Shown here piece by piece: positions 15,856-24,509 of a stretch of 40,200 bases of DNA. The DNA comes from TWA4 sp051879195 (GTDB lineage Bacteria > Bacillota > Clostridia > Lachnospirales > Lachnospiraceae), in assembly GCA_051879195.1 (NCBI GenBank), contig JBJELO010000161.1, forward strand, positions 1 to 40,200. The letters run 5' to 3'. Numbering within the stretch: position 1 is the first letter of the stretch; every line of letters starts with the position of its first letter. Both the position numbers and the translations under genes were made by a program. The notes beneath the pieces were generated by a model. That model made no database searches. It saw only the letters and a list, made by a program, of their open reading frames with translations, and was not told where the DNA came from.

Positions 15856-15913
15856 GACGTCCAAACCCTTTTTTTCAAACACTGTAACAAGAGGGTTCGG
15901 ACGTCTTTTGTTT
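15856..15913 (+). terminator. Terminator after the RpiR gene
   Basis: A 14-base stem with one mismatch (15856-15869 with 15892-15905), followed by TTTTGTTTTG. The 178 bases from here to the next start hold a possible -10 (TATACT at 15929-15934) without a clear -35. I see no RAT antiterminator sequence. Confidence 0.8.
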
Positions 15914-16091
15914 TGCATTTTTTGCATTTATACTGACTTTGCAATGAAACAAAACACAGAAAACAGACTGCAGTGATACAAATTTCAGCAGAGCAGACTG
16001 TAATACACCAGGCCGCAATAACACAGCTGTACTGCGAACCGGACGCTGCAGTCGTAATGAATGAAAATGCACAAAAGGAAAGGAGCATGCT

Positions 16092-17501
16092 ATGAAAATG
16101 CAAAAGGACTTTTTGTGGGGAGGCGCAACAGCTGCCAACCAGTTGGAAGGTGCTTATCTGGAAGGCGGTAAAGGTCTGAGCATCGCCGATGTGGAAATGG
16201 GTGCGCGTCACGGAGTACCCAGAGAGATTCACGATGCGGTGAAGGAAGGCTGCTATTATCCCAGCCACGAGGCCATCGATTTTTACCATCGCTACAAAGA
16301 GGATATCGCTCTGTTTGCCGAGATGGGTTTTAAATGCTTCCGCATGTCCATCAACTGGCCCAGAATCTTCCCCAGAGGAGATGAAGAAACTCCCAATGAA
16401 GAAGGGCTTCGGTTCTACGACGAAGTATTTGACGAACTGCTGAGCAAAGGGATTCAGCCGGTTGTAACTCTGTCCCACTATGAAACACCGCTTTATCTGG
16501 TGCAGGAATACGGTTCCTGGAGAAATCGGAAGCTGATCGATTTCTTTGAAAGATACTGCAGAGTCGTATTCGAACGTTATAAAGATAAAGTAAAATACTG
16601 GATGACTTTCAATGAAATCAATGAAACCATGAATCAGAAGGTTCCCTATCATCAGGCAGGAGTTTTATACAAGGAAGGTGAGGATCCCAATCAGGTGAAA
16701 GTTCTGGTAAGCCACAATATGTTCCTTGCCAGCGCGAAAGCAGTGATTGCGGGACATGAAATCAACCCGGATTTCAAAATCGGCTGCATGATTCAGTATC
16801 CTGCCACCTATCCCAAAACCTGTCATCCCAACGATGTACTGGCCAGAAGATTTCATATGATGCCCAACTACTACTATACGGATGTTATGTGTCAGGGTTA
16901 TTATACGAATTTATGTACAGCGCAGCTGAAACGTCTGGGTGCCGAGCTTCATATGGAAGAAGGCGATGAAGAAATTCTGAAAGCAGGCAAAGTGGATTAT
17001 ATCGCTTTCAGCTACTATTTTTCATCGGTTGCATCCAGCGAAGACGGTGTCAATATTAAAGTGGAACGTGCAAATCCCTATCTGGAAAGAAATGACTGGG
17101 ACTGGCCCATTGACCCGACCGGTCTGAGAATCGCTTTGAACGAGCTGTATGACCGTTACCGGATTCCGCTGTTTGTTGTGGAAAACGGTCTTGGAGCAAT
17201 CGATCATGTGGAAGAAGACGGCAGCATACAGGATGATTACCGGATTCAGTTCCTCGGCTCCCATATCGAAGCAATGAAACAGGCAATCGAACTGGATGAC
17301 GTGGATGTAATCGGTTATACCTGCTGGGGCCCCATCGATATCATTTCCGTGGGAACCGGTGAAATGAGAAAACGCTATGGATTTATATACATCGATAAGG
17401 ACGACGAGGGCAAAGGAAGCCTGAAACGTCTGAAGAAAAAATCCTTTGACTGGTATAAAAAAGTGATTGCTACAAACGGAGAAGATACAGCAGCCATCTG
17501 A
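16092..17501 (+). CDS. 6-phospho-beta-glucosidase (GH1)
   Basis: A 469-residue glycoside hydrolase family 1 enzyme. It starts with the usual FLWGGATAANQLEGAY segment and has the acid/base Glu175 in TFNEIN and the nucleophile Glu364 in VVENG. It hydrolyses phosphorylated beta-glucosides such as cellobiose-, salicin- or arbutin-6-phosphate after PTS uptake, giving glucose-6-phosphate. AAAGGAG precedes the ATG. The PTS gene follows after 23 bases, so the two form an uptake-and-cleavage operon. Length and motifs are complete; the exact aglycone cannot be told. Confidence 0.94.
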   Translation: MKMQKDFLWGGATAANQLEGAYLEGGKGLSIADVEMGARHGVPREIHDAVKEGCYYPSHEAIDFYHRYKEDIALFAEMGFKCFRMSINWPRIFPRGDEETPNEEGLRFYDEVFDELLSKGIQPVVTLSHYETPLYLVQEYGSWRNRKLIDFFERYCRVVFERYKDKVKYWMTFNEINETMNQKVPYHQAGVLYKEGEDPNQVKVLVSHNMFLASAKAVIAGHEINPDFKIGCMIQYPATYPKTCHPNDVLARRFHMMPNYYYTDVMCQGYYTNLCTAQLKRLGAELHMEEGDEEILKAGKVDYIAFSYYFSSVASSEDGVNIKVERANPYLERNDWDWPIDPTGLRIALNELYDRYRIPLFVVENGLGAIDHVEEDGSIQDDYRIQFLGSHIEAMKQAIELDDVDVIGYTCWGPIDIISVGTGEMRKRYGFIYIDKDDEGKGSLKRLKKKSFDWYKKVIATNGEDTAAI

Positions 17502-17524
17502 CAGGCTGATCAGGAGGTTATATT

Positions 17525-19471
17525 ATGAATGCGAAGAAAACAGCAGAACAGATTCTGCGTGAAGTGGGAGGAAAGGACAATGTCCAGTACCTCACACACT
17601 GCGTTACGCGGTTAAGATTCAATCTGAAGTCCATGGACCAGGTTGACGAACAGAAAGTTAAGAATATTTCAGGCGTTGTCGGCGTTGTAAATAAAGGCGG
17701 ACAGTTCCAGGTTATCATCGGTCAGGAAGTGGTAACTGTATATAACGAACTGCAGAAGCTGGGCGATTTCAGCTCCGGAGCCGGTGCTGATAAGAAAGAA
17801 GAGCCGGAAGAGAAAAAGGGTATCGTAAACCAGGTGCTGGATACAATTGCCGGTATATTCTCACCGATCATGGCAATTATCGCCGGCGCCGGTATGATCA
17901 AGGCTCTTTTGTCCATACTGGCACTGGTCAATGCAATTGACAAATCAGGAAATTTATATTATTTCCTCAGTTTTATCGCGGATGCATCCTACTATTTCCT
18001 GCCTATTTATCTGGCCTGCTCGGCAGCGAAAAAATTCCACTGCAATCAGTTTATGGCCATGCTCATGGGCGGTATCCTTCTGCATCCCAATCTGTCTGCG
18101 CTGAAGGAAACAGCGGATGTGGTATCCGTACTGGGAATCCCGGTAAAAATGGTAACCTATTCTTCATCGGTTATCCCCATCATTCTGATTGTATTTGCTT
18201 TATCCTATGTGGAAAAATTTGTTGAAAAGATCACACCTTCCGTGATTAAATTTATCGCCAAGCCTCTGCTGACGATTCTGATCATGTCCCCCATTGCGCT
18301 GGTTGTACTTGGACCGCTGGGAAGCATCATCGGTGACGGACTGGTAAGCCTGCTTCTGTCCATCGAAAAGATCGCACCCTGGATCCTGCCGACCGTAATC
18401 GGTGCATTCATGCCTTTCCTGGTTATGACAGGCATGCATTACAGTCTGCTTCCCGCTTACGTCAACTCTCTTTCCAGCCTGGGTTACGAGACGATTATCG
18501 GACCCGGCAACCTGCCCTCCAATATCGGACAGGGTACTGCAGCTCTGTGTGTAGCAGTTAAGACAAAGAACAAAGAATTCAGACAGCTGGCTGTTTCCAG
18601 TGGTATTACAGCCCTTCTGGGTGTTACTGAGCCCGCTTTATTCGGTGTCAACCTTCGTCTGAAAAAGCCCCTGATCGCTACAACTATCGGCGGCGGCCTG
18701 GGCGGTTTATATGCAGGTATCACCGGTGTACAGAGATACGGCGGCGGCGGTGCCGGTCTGGCAGCCATCGGCCTGTATGTAGGTGAAGATTCCCGCAATG
18801 TAATCAATGCGCTGATTGCAGCTCTCATCGCCTTTGTTGTAACATTTGCAATTCAGTGGTATCTTGGATTTGAAGATATCCCGGAAGAAGCAGCTGAAGT
18901 GGACGCACTTCCCGCAGGTGCAGCAGCAGGAAACCAGACCGTATCCAAAGCAGCAGTTTCCGGAGGCAGTGAAGCACAGGTTTCTGAAACACGTGCGCAG
19001 CGTGCAGATTCTGCAGAAGCAGACAATCACATTTACAGCCCTCTGGAAGGAAACCTGATCCCTCTTTCCGAGGTAAATGATGAAGTATTCTCCAGCGGTA
19101 TGATGGGAGACGGCGCAGCAGTGAAACCTTCTGTGGGAAAACTGTATGCCCCCGCTGACGGAACAGTTACCGTCGTATTTGAAACGAAGCACGCTATCGG
19201 CATGACAGCGGACAACGGTGCGGAAATTCTCATGCATGTGGGCATTGATACGGTTGAGCTGAAAGGAAAATATTTCACGGCTCATACGGAACCCGGTGCT
19301 GTTGTGAAAAAAGGTGATCTCCTTCTGGAATTTGATGTGGAAGCCATCGCCAAAGCAGGGTACGATACAGTAACACCTGTCCTGATTTCCAACAGCAGTG
19401 ATTATGCAAAGACAGAAGTGAAGCAGGCAGGACCTGTTCTGCCGGGAGAAGCAGTGATTACGCTGGGATAA
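17525..19471 (+). CDS. Beta-glucoside PTS transporter EIIBCA
   Basis: A 648-residue single-chain PTS permease. The EIIB domain comes first, with the phosphorylated Cys26 in HCVTRLRF. A membrane EIIC domain with about ten segments follows (roughly 105-460). A linker rich in Ala, Glu and Ser (about 455-500) leads to EIIA, with the conserved His556 (TKHAIGM) and the phosphorylated His571 (ILMHVGIDTV). It imports and phosphorylates a beta-glucoside using phosphate from HPr. CAGGAGG precedes the ATG. It is second in the operon with the GH1 enzyme and ends at a terminator shared with the convergent PucR-type gene. Confidence 0.95.
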   Translation: MNAKKTAEQILREVGGKDNVQYLTHCVTRLRFNLKSMDQVDEQKVKNISGVVGVVNKGGQFQVIIGQEVVTVYNELQKLGDFSSGAGADKKEEPEEKKGIVNQVLDTIAGIFSPIMAIIAGAGMIKALLSILALVNAIDKSGNLYYFLSFIADASYYFLPIYLACSAAKKFHCNQFMAMLMGGILLHPNLSALKETADVVSVLGIPVKMVTYSSSVIPIILIVFALSYVEKFVEKITPSVIKFIAKPLLTILIMSPIALVVLGPLGSIIGDGLVSLLLSIEKIAPWILPTVIGAFMPFLVMTGMHYSLLPAYVNSLSSLGYETIIGPGNLPSNIGQGTAALCVAVKTKNKEFRQLAVSSGITALLGVTEPALFGVNLRLKKPLIATTIGGGLGGLYAGITGVQRYGGGGAGLAAIGLYVGEDSRNVINALIAALIAFVVTFAIQWYLGFEDIPEEAAEVDALPAGAAAGNQTVSKAAVSGGSEAQVSETRAQRADSAEADNHIYSPLEGNLIPLSEVNDEVFSSGMMGDGAAVKPSVGKLYAPADGTVTVVFETKHAIGMTADNGAEILMHVGIDTVELKGKYFTAHTEPGAVVKKGDLLLEFDVEAIAKAGYDTVTPVLISNSSDYAKTEVKQAGPVLPGEAVITLG

Positions 19472-19497
19472 AATAAAAATATTGCAAGAAGAGTCTA

Positions 19498-19529
19498 TGC
19501 TCCCTTCGGTACGTCTGCCGGAGGGAGCA
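19498..19529. terminator. Terminator between the PTS gene and the convergent PucR-type gene
   Basis: A 12-base stem (19498-19509 with 19518-19529, one G-U) and an 8-base loop, followed by ATTGTTATTTA on the plus strand. It may serve both convergent genes. Confidence 0.7.
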
Positions 19530-19533
19530 ATTG

Positions 19534-21063
19534 TTATTTATATTCAAGGAATTCAAGAATTTTGTAAGAAAGCATGCAAAGAAATATCTCATCGTTGTTT
19601 TCCAGATTAAGACTGGTTAAATCCTGTATTCTGGAAATACGATATGATATGGTGCTTTTATGAAGATACATTGCATTTGCCGTTTTCAATTGGTTGCAGC
19701 GATTGCGAAGATACATATCAAGAGTATGAAACAATTCGGCATGATTCTTCTGATCATAATTTTTCAGAAAATGAACAGCGGGATGAATAAAAGCCGGAAG
19801 CAGATCTTCACGGGGAAACTGGTTAAGCAGTATATTCAGAGGATATTTTGTGCAGTCCAGCAGTCGGGTTTCATTTCTGATATTTTCTGAGCTCTGGATC
19901 ATAATTTCGGCACAATCGAAATACAGTCTGCACGACTTTAAAGAACTGAAATCCGGTGAGAGAGCTGCGATACTGTCTGTTATTTCCAAAAAAGCAAATA
20001 AACGCAATGTCTGGCTGGCTGAAAAACTTTTTGTCAGCAGGACTGTGTAAAAATTATGAAAATATGCTGCTGCAGAATCAGGAAAAAATGTTCTGAGCTG
20101 TTGAAGATGTGCGACAGCCATTGCGTGAGAAGGAAAAATGGTAGGTTGGATCAACAAGAATGCGTAAGAACCTGAAAAATTCCGGGGAATATTGGATAAC
20201 TGAGCAAGATAATCAAATGCAGCTTCGTCAGTATCCCATGCGGTATTAAGTAAAGTACGCATAACAAATCCGTGACGATGATAAGCTGTTTGCGAAAAAA
20301 GAGTAATGCGATGCAAGCTTTCTCCAAGAACATAAGACAGGTATTTTACATAGTCTAAATCAAAAGCAGAAGAAGATTTATTTAGAAGGTGGACACAGAG
20401 AAAATAGCAGCAGGTACGTTCCATAAAAATAGAGCAGAAAATGTACGCTCTGTTTCTTTTTTCAGAAAACAGGTAGAATGCATTCGAACTTTTGAGAAGT
20501 TTTTGATCTATTTCTTCAGAGTAAAAGTTGAGAAGAGAAGATGTTTTGAAAATATAGTGGCCATTAATAAATTCGAAAGAATCTTTCGTAAGTTCTGCAT
20601 TTTCAGAAGAGGCAACCAGCTCAAAAGATGCATCACAAAAAGTAATAGGATTTTTTAAATGCTGATAGGCAGTGTTTAAAATTTCATCAATAGAAGTCGT
20701 GGATTTTGCAATCTGGTACAAAGAATCTTTTGCCTGACAGAGAGTAAAATAATCATCCAGTATCTCTTCACAGACAGAAAGACAGTGTGAAAGTGGGAGA
20801 TCTTCTTGAATATACAGATTTTCACTGTTTTTTTCAGGAGGAACGGAAGTATTGACAAATAGAAAGGAATTTGGATAGATGTGATCCAACTCAGGGTCGT
20901 ATGCTGCAATATATAATGTAGATGAATGCAGTCCTGAATCGGATAATGTTTCTTCGGAATAAATTGCCGCATGACAGATAACTTTATCGGAAGTGAAACA
21001 TCCGATAAAGTTTTTTTGCGTTTTTTGAGTAAATAATTCGGATAATTTTGATATTTTCAACAT
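19534..21063 (-). CDS. PucR/CdaR-type transcriptional regulator of the adjacent catabolic cluster
   Basis: 509 residues from the ATG at 21063, which follows AAAGGAG at a seven-base spacing; an upstream ATG at 21090 has none. The last 65 residues form the PucR-type helix-turn-helix (YLRNRCNQLKTANAMYLHKS, then TISYRISRIQDLTSLNLENN). The preceding 440 residues hold a central ligand-sensing region I cannot match to a named domain. Members of this family usually activate catabolic genes (purine, sugar diacid) when the substrate is present. It is divergent from the 13-gene cluster starting at 21261, whose promoter has a good -10 but a poor -35. Ligand unknown. Confidence 0.82.
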   Translation of the reverse strand: MLKISKLSELFTQKTQKNFIGCFTSDKVICHAAIYSEETLSDSGLHSSTLYIAAYDPELDHIYPNSFLFVNTSVPPEKNSENLYIQEDLPLSHCLSVCEEILDDYFTLCQAKDSLYQIAKSTTSIDEILNTAYQHLKNPITFCDASFELVASSENAELTKDSFEFINGHYIFKTSSLLNFYSEEIDQKLLKSSNAFYLFSEKRNRAYIFCSIFMERTCCYFLCVHLLNKSSSAFDLDYVKYLSYVLGESLHRITLFSQTAYHRHGFVMRTLLNTAWDTDEAAFDYLAQLSNIPRNFSGSYAFLLIQPTIFPSHAMAVAHLQQLRTFFPDSAAAYFHNFYTVLLTKSFSASQTLRLFAFLEITDSIAALSPDFSSLKSCRLYFDCAEIMIQSSENIRNETRLLDCTKYPLNILLNQFPREDLLPAFIHPAVHFLKNYDQKNHAELFHTLDMYLRNRCNQLKTANAMYLHKSTISYRISRIQDLTSLNLENNDEIFLCMLSYKILEFLEYK

Positions 21064-21128
21064 AACTTTTCTCCTTTGGGTAAACCACAAAATGGCGGAA
21101 AAAATGGGAAATTTACTTTGGGTTTTCG

Positions 21129-21169
21129 TCCATATAAATGAAGATGGATTACTGCATTTCCAATATAAT
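21129..21169 (+). promoter_or_regulatory. Probable activator-dependent promoter of the catabolic cluster
   Basis: A perfect TATAAT (21164-21169) with almost no -35 (AAGATG at 21141-21146). A dyad, TCCAT-N10-ATGGA (21129-21133 with 21144-21148), overlaps the -35 position and could be the operator of the divergent PucR-type protein. The dyad is seen; its role is inferred. Confidence 0.5.
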
Positions 21170-21260
21170 TAGTACAAATTCAACAATTCAACGATAGTAT
21201 ACCATGTAAAAATGCAAAAAACAACTTATTGAGGTTGCTGAAGCAGCTGACTTTGAAAGG

Positions 21261-23372
21261 ATGGTGAAGAAAGTGATAACGATACAAATTGATGAAAAAA
21301 AAATATCGGTCGATGAGAATATGTGTCTGCTGGAATCAGCATTGCAGAATGGAATTTATATTCCGCATTTATGTCATCATAAAGATCTGCCCGATATCGG
21401 ATCATGTCGCCTGTGCCTGGTGAGAAATGTGCAAACGGGGGAAATTGGTCCATCATGTATGATTATGCCGGAAGAAGGCATGGAATTTATTACAAGTGAT
21501 GATGAAATAAACCGGCGCCGGAATCTTGCTATGGCATTACTTTTGGCTGCACATCCGGAAGATTGTTCTACCTGTGTAAAATATGGAAACTGTGAGTTTC
21601 AGACATTGATTCAGTATATGGGAGCCAGTGCTGCCGGAATGAGAAATCGTGCAAAAGGTCTGGGAAGAAAAGAAGATTCTCTTCTTCTGATACACGAAAT
21701 GGATCGGTGTGTATTATGCGGACGATGTGTCAGAATGTGCGGAGAGATCCGAAAAGTGAAGATTCTGGATTATCGGAAAAAGGGAAATGAAATTTATATC
21801 GGTACCGAAAATGATAAAAGCCTTCAGGATGCAGACTGCCGTTTCTGTACCGCCTGTGCGGAGGTCTGTCCCACAGGGGCGATTCGTGACAGAATAATGT
21901 TTTTAAAAAATGAAAAAGAAAAAAAACTGGTACCTTGCAGGAACGCCTGTCCTGCAGGAACAGATATTCCACGTTATCTGCGAAAAGTAAGAGAACAGAA
22001 TTATGAAGAGGCGGCGTCAGTCATACGGGAAAAACTGACTTTTCCTGAGATTCTCGGTCAGATTTGTACTCATGTTTGTGAAAAGGAATGCAGAAGAGGC
22101 TTGATAAACGAGCCTGTTGCAATCAGAGATTTAAAACGACGTGCAGTACATCTGGCAGATCAGTCATTGTGGAAAGAAAAGCGTGTAATAAAAAGTGCTA
22201 CAGGAAAAAAAATCTGCGTTGTTGGAAGTGGTCCATCCGGACTGACAGCAGCCTACTATCTGAAAAAGCAGGGACATGATGTCTGTGTAAAAGAGGCATT
22301 ACCTGAACCTGGCGGAATGCTTCGTTATGGAATTCCAGAATATAGACTTTCACGGGAACTGGTGGCAAAAGAAATCCGGGATCTGACGGAAATCGGAATT
22401 GATCTGGAAACCAACTGCAGAGTAGATTCACCAGGCAATCTTGTTGAATCTTACGATGCCGTTCTTCTGGCTATGGGAAATCACACCGGGGTTCGCCTGC
22501 CGATGGAAGGTTCCAATCTCTCAGGAGTAATATTGAACATCGATTTCCTCCGCGAGTGTGCCATGAATACTCCCCCCGCACTGGGAGATAATGTGGTGGT
22601 ACTTGGGGGCGGAAATGTTGCTTTTGACTGTGCCAGAACAGCCAGGCGTCTGGGGGTGAAAAATGTATCCGTTGCCTGTCTGGAGAAAAAAGCTGATATG
22701 ACAGCGGATGCGGAAGAAATTCTGATGGCAGAGGAAGAAGGAATCCATATTTATCCGGGAGTAACTTTTGAAAAAATATGTGGAAGTGAGAAAGTTGAAG
22801 CTGTTGAGTTGTCCGAAATTGAATCATTTACATTTGATGAAAACAGAAAAGCCGTTATTGTAAAAAGAGAAAATTCAGAATCCAGAATAAAAGCGGATCA
22901 GGTGATTTTTGCGGTTGGTCAGAGGTGCAGCCTGCCTGAAGATGCAGGAATAGAACGTGGGCGTGCAGGTTCTGTAAACGTGCTGGAAGATGGCATTACA
23001 ACACCTCAGGAGAAAATTTTTGCATGCGGAGATGTAACTTATGGAACCAGATCAGTAGTGCAGGGAGTTGCCAGCGGCAGAAAAGCGGCGGAAATTATTG
23101 ACCGGTATCTGGGAGGAGATGGTGATATCTCAGAACAGCTTGCGAAAACAGATGCATACGAACCTGAAATTGGAAAAATCGAACGATTTGCTGACCTGGA
23201 AAGGCAGAAAGTAAATATCGTGGAAGTATCAAAACGGTTGGAAAATTTCAATCAGGAGGATCAGGGGCTGGATGAAGAAGCGTCCTCCCGGGAATCTATG
23301 CGGTGTCTGCAGTGTGATAAACGACTTTGCATAAGTGAAGTCAGAACATGGACTGCGTATTCAGAATGTTGA
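21261..23372 (+). CDS. NuoG-type ferredoxin fused to a GltD-type NAD(P)H oxidoreductase
   Basis: 703 residues in two parts. Residues 1-220 are a [2Fe-2S] domain (CHHKDLPDIGSCRLC), a NuoG-type His/Cys [4Fe-4S] motif (HPEDCSTCVKYGNC) and two [4Fe-4S] motifs (CVLCGRCVRMC and CRFCTACAEVC). Residues 225-680 match the glutamate synthase small subunit/NfnB family: a cysteine-rich helical domain (NACPAGTDIPRYL), an FAD site (VVGSGPSGLTAAYYL), an NAD(P)H site (VVLGGGNVAFDCARTARRLG) and the closing ACGDVTYG. It should bring NAD(P)H electrons into an iron-sulfur chain. It resembles the large subunit of the Stn/Nfn type transhydrogenases, though its partners here differ. Only GAAAGG touches the ATG; GTG at 21273 is an alternative start. 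Confidence 0.85.
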   Translation: MVKKVITIQIDEKKISVDENMCLLESALQNGIYIPHLCHHKDLPDIGSCRLCLVRNVQTGEIGPSCMIMPEEGMEFITSDDEINRRRNLAMALLLAAHPEDCSTCVKYGNCEFQTLIQYMGASAAGMRNRAKGLGRKEDSLLLIHEMDRCVLCGRCVRMCGEIRKVKILDYRKKGNEIYIGTENDKSLQDADCRFCTACAEVCPTGAIRDRIMFLKNEKEKKLVPCRNACPAGTDIPRYLRKVREQNYEEAASVIREKLTFPEILGQICTHVCEKECRRGLINEPVAIRDLKRRAVHLADQSLWKEKRVIKSATGKKICVVGSGPSGLTAAYYLKKQGHDVCVKEALPEPGGMLRYGIPEYRLSRELVAKEIRDLTEIGIDLETNCRVDSPGNLVESYDAVLLAMGNHTGVRLPMEGSNLSGVILNIDFLRECAMNTPPALGDNVVVLGGGNVAFDCARTARRLGVKNVSVACLEKKADMTADAEEILMAEEEGIHIYPGVTFEKICGSEKVEAVELSEIESFTFDENRKAVIVKRENSESRIKADQVIFAVGQRCSLPEDAGIERGRAGSVNVLEDGITTPQEKIFACGDVTYGTRSVVQGVASGRKAAEIIDRYLGGDGDISEQLAKTDAYEPEIGKIERFADLERQKVNIVEVSKRLENFNQEDQGLDEEASSRESMRCLQCDKRLCISEVRTWTAYSEC

Positions 23373-23386
23373 AAAGAGGTGTAAAA

Positions 23387-24433
23387 ATGAGTCAGTTGGT
23401 GTGTGCGCTGTATAACGGAGATCTGGATCAGACGGATGCCGGTCTCTGGAGACTGGAACCCGACAGGATATTGTCCGGTCTCCGGAAGCTGAGACAGGAT
23501 GAAACAGAGGTGATTCTCTATTTTCCGGAGAAAGAAGAACAGCTGGCAGCCTCCGTTTACGAAAAAGCAGAAAAAGAAATCGCTGATATTACCTGTGCTT
23601 GTGGATTTGTCAGTCCGTTTATGCACAGAGAAGACCGAATCGTTTCATTGTCGGATGCGTATCTGGCCGGGGATGATGATTGCGCAGATGTTTTCCTCAC
23701 ATTACCGGGACAGGAACTGAAAAAGTATGATGCGGAGTTAAAGCTTGTTGATTTGATCCCGGAAATGAAAAATCTGAAAGCAGTCCGTGTGGGGACACAG
23801 TTTTTTGGCCCGGATGACCGGAATAGAACGCTGAGAGAATTGGATGTAAAACTGGGGACAGTGGAATATATCACTGAAAAACGCTGCGTGGCCTGTTATA
23901 TGAAAGAACGATTGCAGCAATACCGGGAAAAAAGCTGTGGACACTGTGCTTTCTGCCGTGAAGGATTATTTCAGATAGAAGAAATTATTTGCGATATGAC
24001 AGGGAAAAAGAGCAGGGAAGATGATGGAAAACTGATGGCGGAGATTGCTTCCATTATGAAAGAATCAGTGAACTGTTCTTTGGGAAAAAGTGCTGCGGAA
24101 ATGGTGCTTGCATTAAGTGGTCTCTTTTCTTCTGAAATTGTTATGCATTTAAAGAAAAAAAGCTGTCCTTCAGGAGAATGTAGCGCATTTATCAGCGAGC
24201 ATGTTTATGTGGATCCTGCAATTTGCCGGGGAAATGGAGATTGCATGGATGTTTGCCCGGAAGACTGTATTGAGGGGAAAAAAGGTTATATTTCTGTTAT
24301 TGATGCCGATATGTGTACGGCTTGTGGAAAATGTATGGATGTCTGCGAGGAAAATGCTATTCGGAAAACAGCTGGAAAAGTTCCGAAACTTCCATCCAGA
24401 CTGGTAAAAGTCGGAAAATTCAGAGGGCGCTGA
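23387..24433 (+). CDS. NuoF-like iron-sulfur protein lacking the NADH/FMN domain
   Basis: 348 residues from the ATG at 23387, preceded by AAGAGGTG. The C-terminal two-thirds resemble NuoF: an SLBB-like remnant (about 140-175), the [4Fe-4S] site KSCGHCAFCREG with a later Cys in NCSLGKSA, and two C-terminal ferredoxin motifs (CRGNGDCMDVC and CTACGKCMDVC). The glycine-rich NADH/FMN loop seen in HydB (GRGGGGFPTG) is absent, and the first 130 residues match nothing I know. It therefore probably acts as an electron wire between the GltD-type protein before it and the FAD enzyme after it. A frame upstream of this ATG would overlap the previous stop and is rejected. Confidence 0.8.
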   Translation: MSQLVCALYNGDLDQTDAGLWRLEPDRILSGLRKLRQDETEVILYFPEKEEQLAASVYEKAEKEIADITCACGFVSPFMHREDRIVSLSDAYLAGDDDCADVFLTLPGQELKKYDAELKLVDLIPEMKNLKAVRVGTQFFGPDDRNRTLRELDVKLGTVEYITEKRCVACYMKERLQQYREKSCGHCAFCREGLFQIEEIICDMTGKKSREDDGKLMAEIASIMKESVNCSLGKSAAEMVLALSGLFSSEIVMHLKKKSCPSGECSAFISEHVYVDPAICRGNGDCMDVCPEDCIEGKKGYISVIDADMCTACGKCMDVCEENAIRKTAGKVPKLPSRLVKVGKFRGR

Positions 24434-24509
24434 ATAACCAGAAATCAGATTTGAGACAGCGGATCAATCTGAAACATATTAAAAATATATTGCACAGGAG
24501 GAGAAGAAT

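Noticed and set aside
15906..16091. LicT-type RAT antiterminator ahead of the beta-glucoside operon
   Set aside because: The RAT sequence is absent and the adjacent regulator is of the RpiR type.
15846..16652. A 268-codon minus-strand frame opposite the GH1 gene
   Set aside because: The GH1 enzyme is certain, and the frame runs through a terminator hairpin with no start signals.
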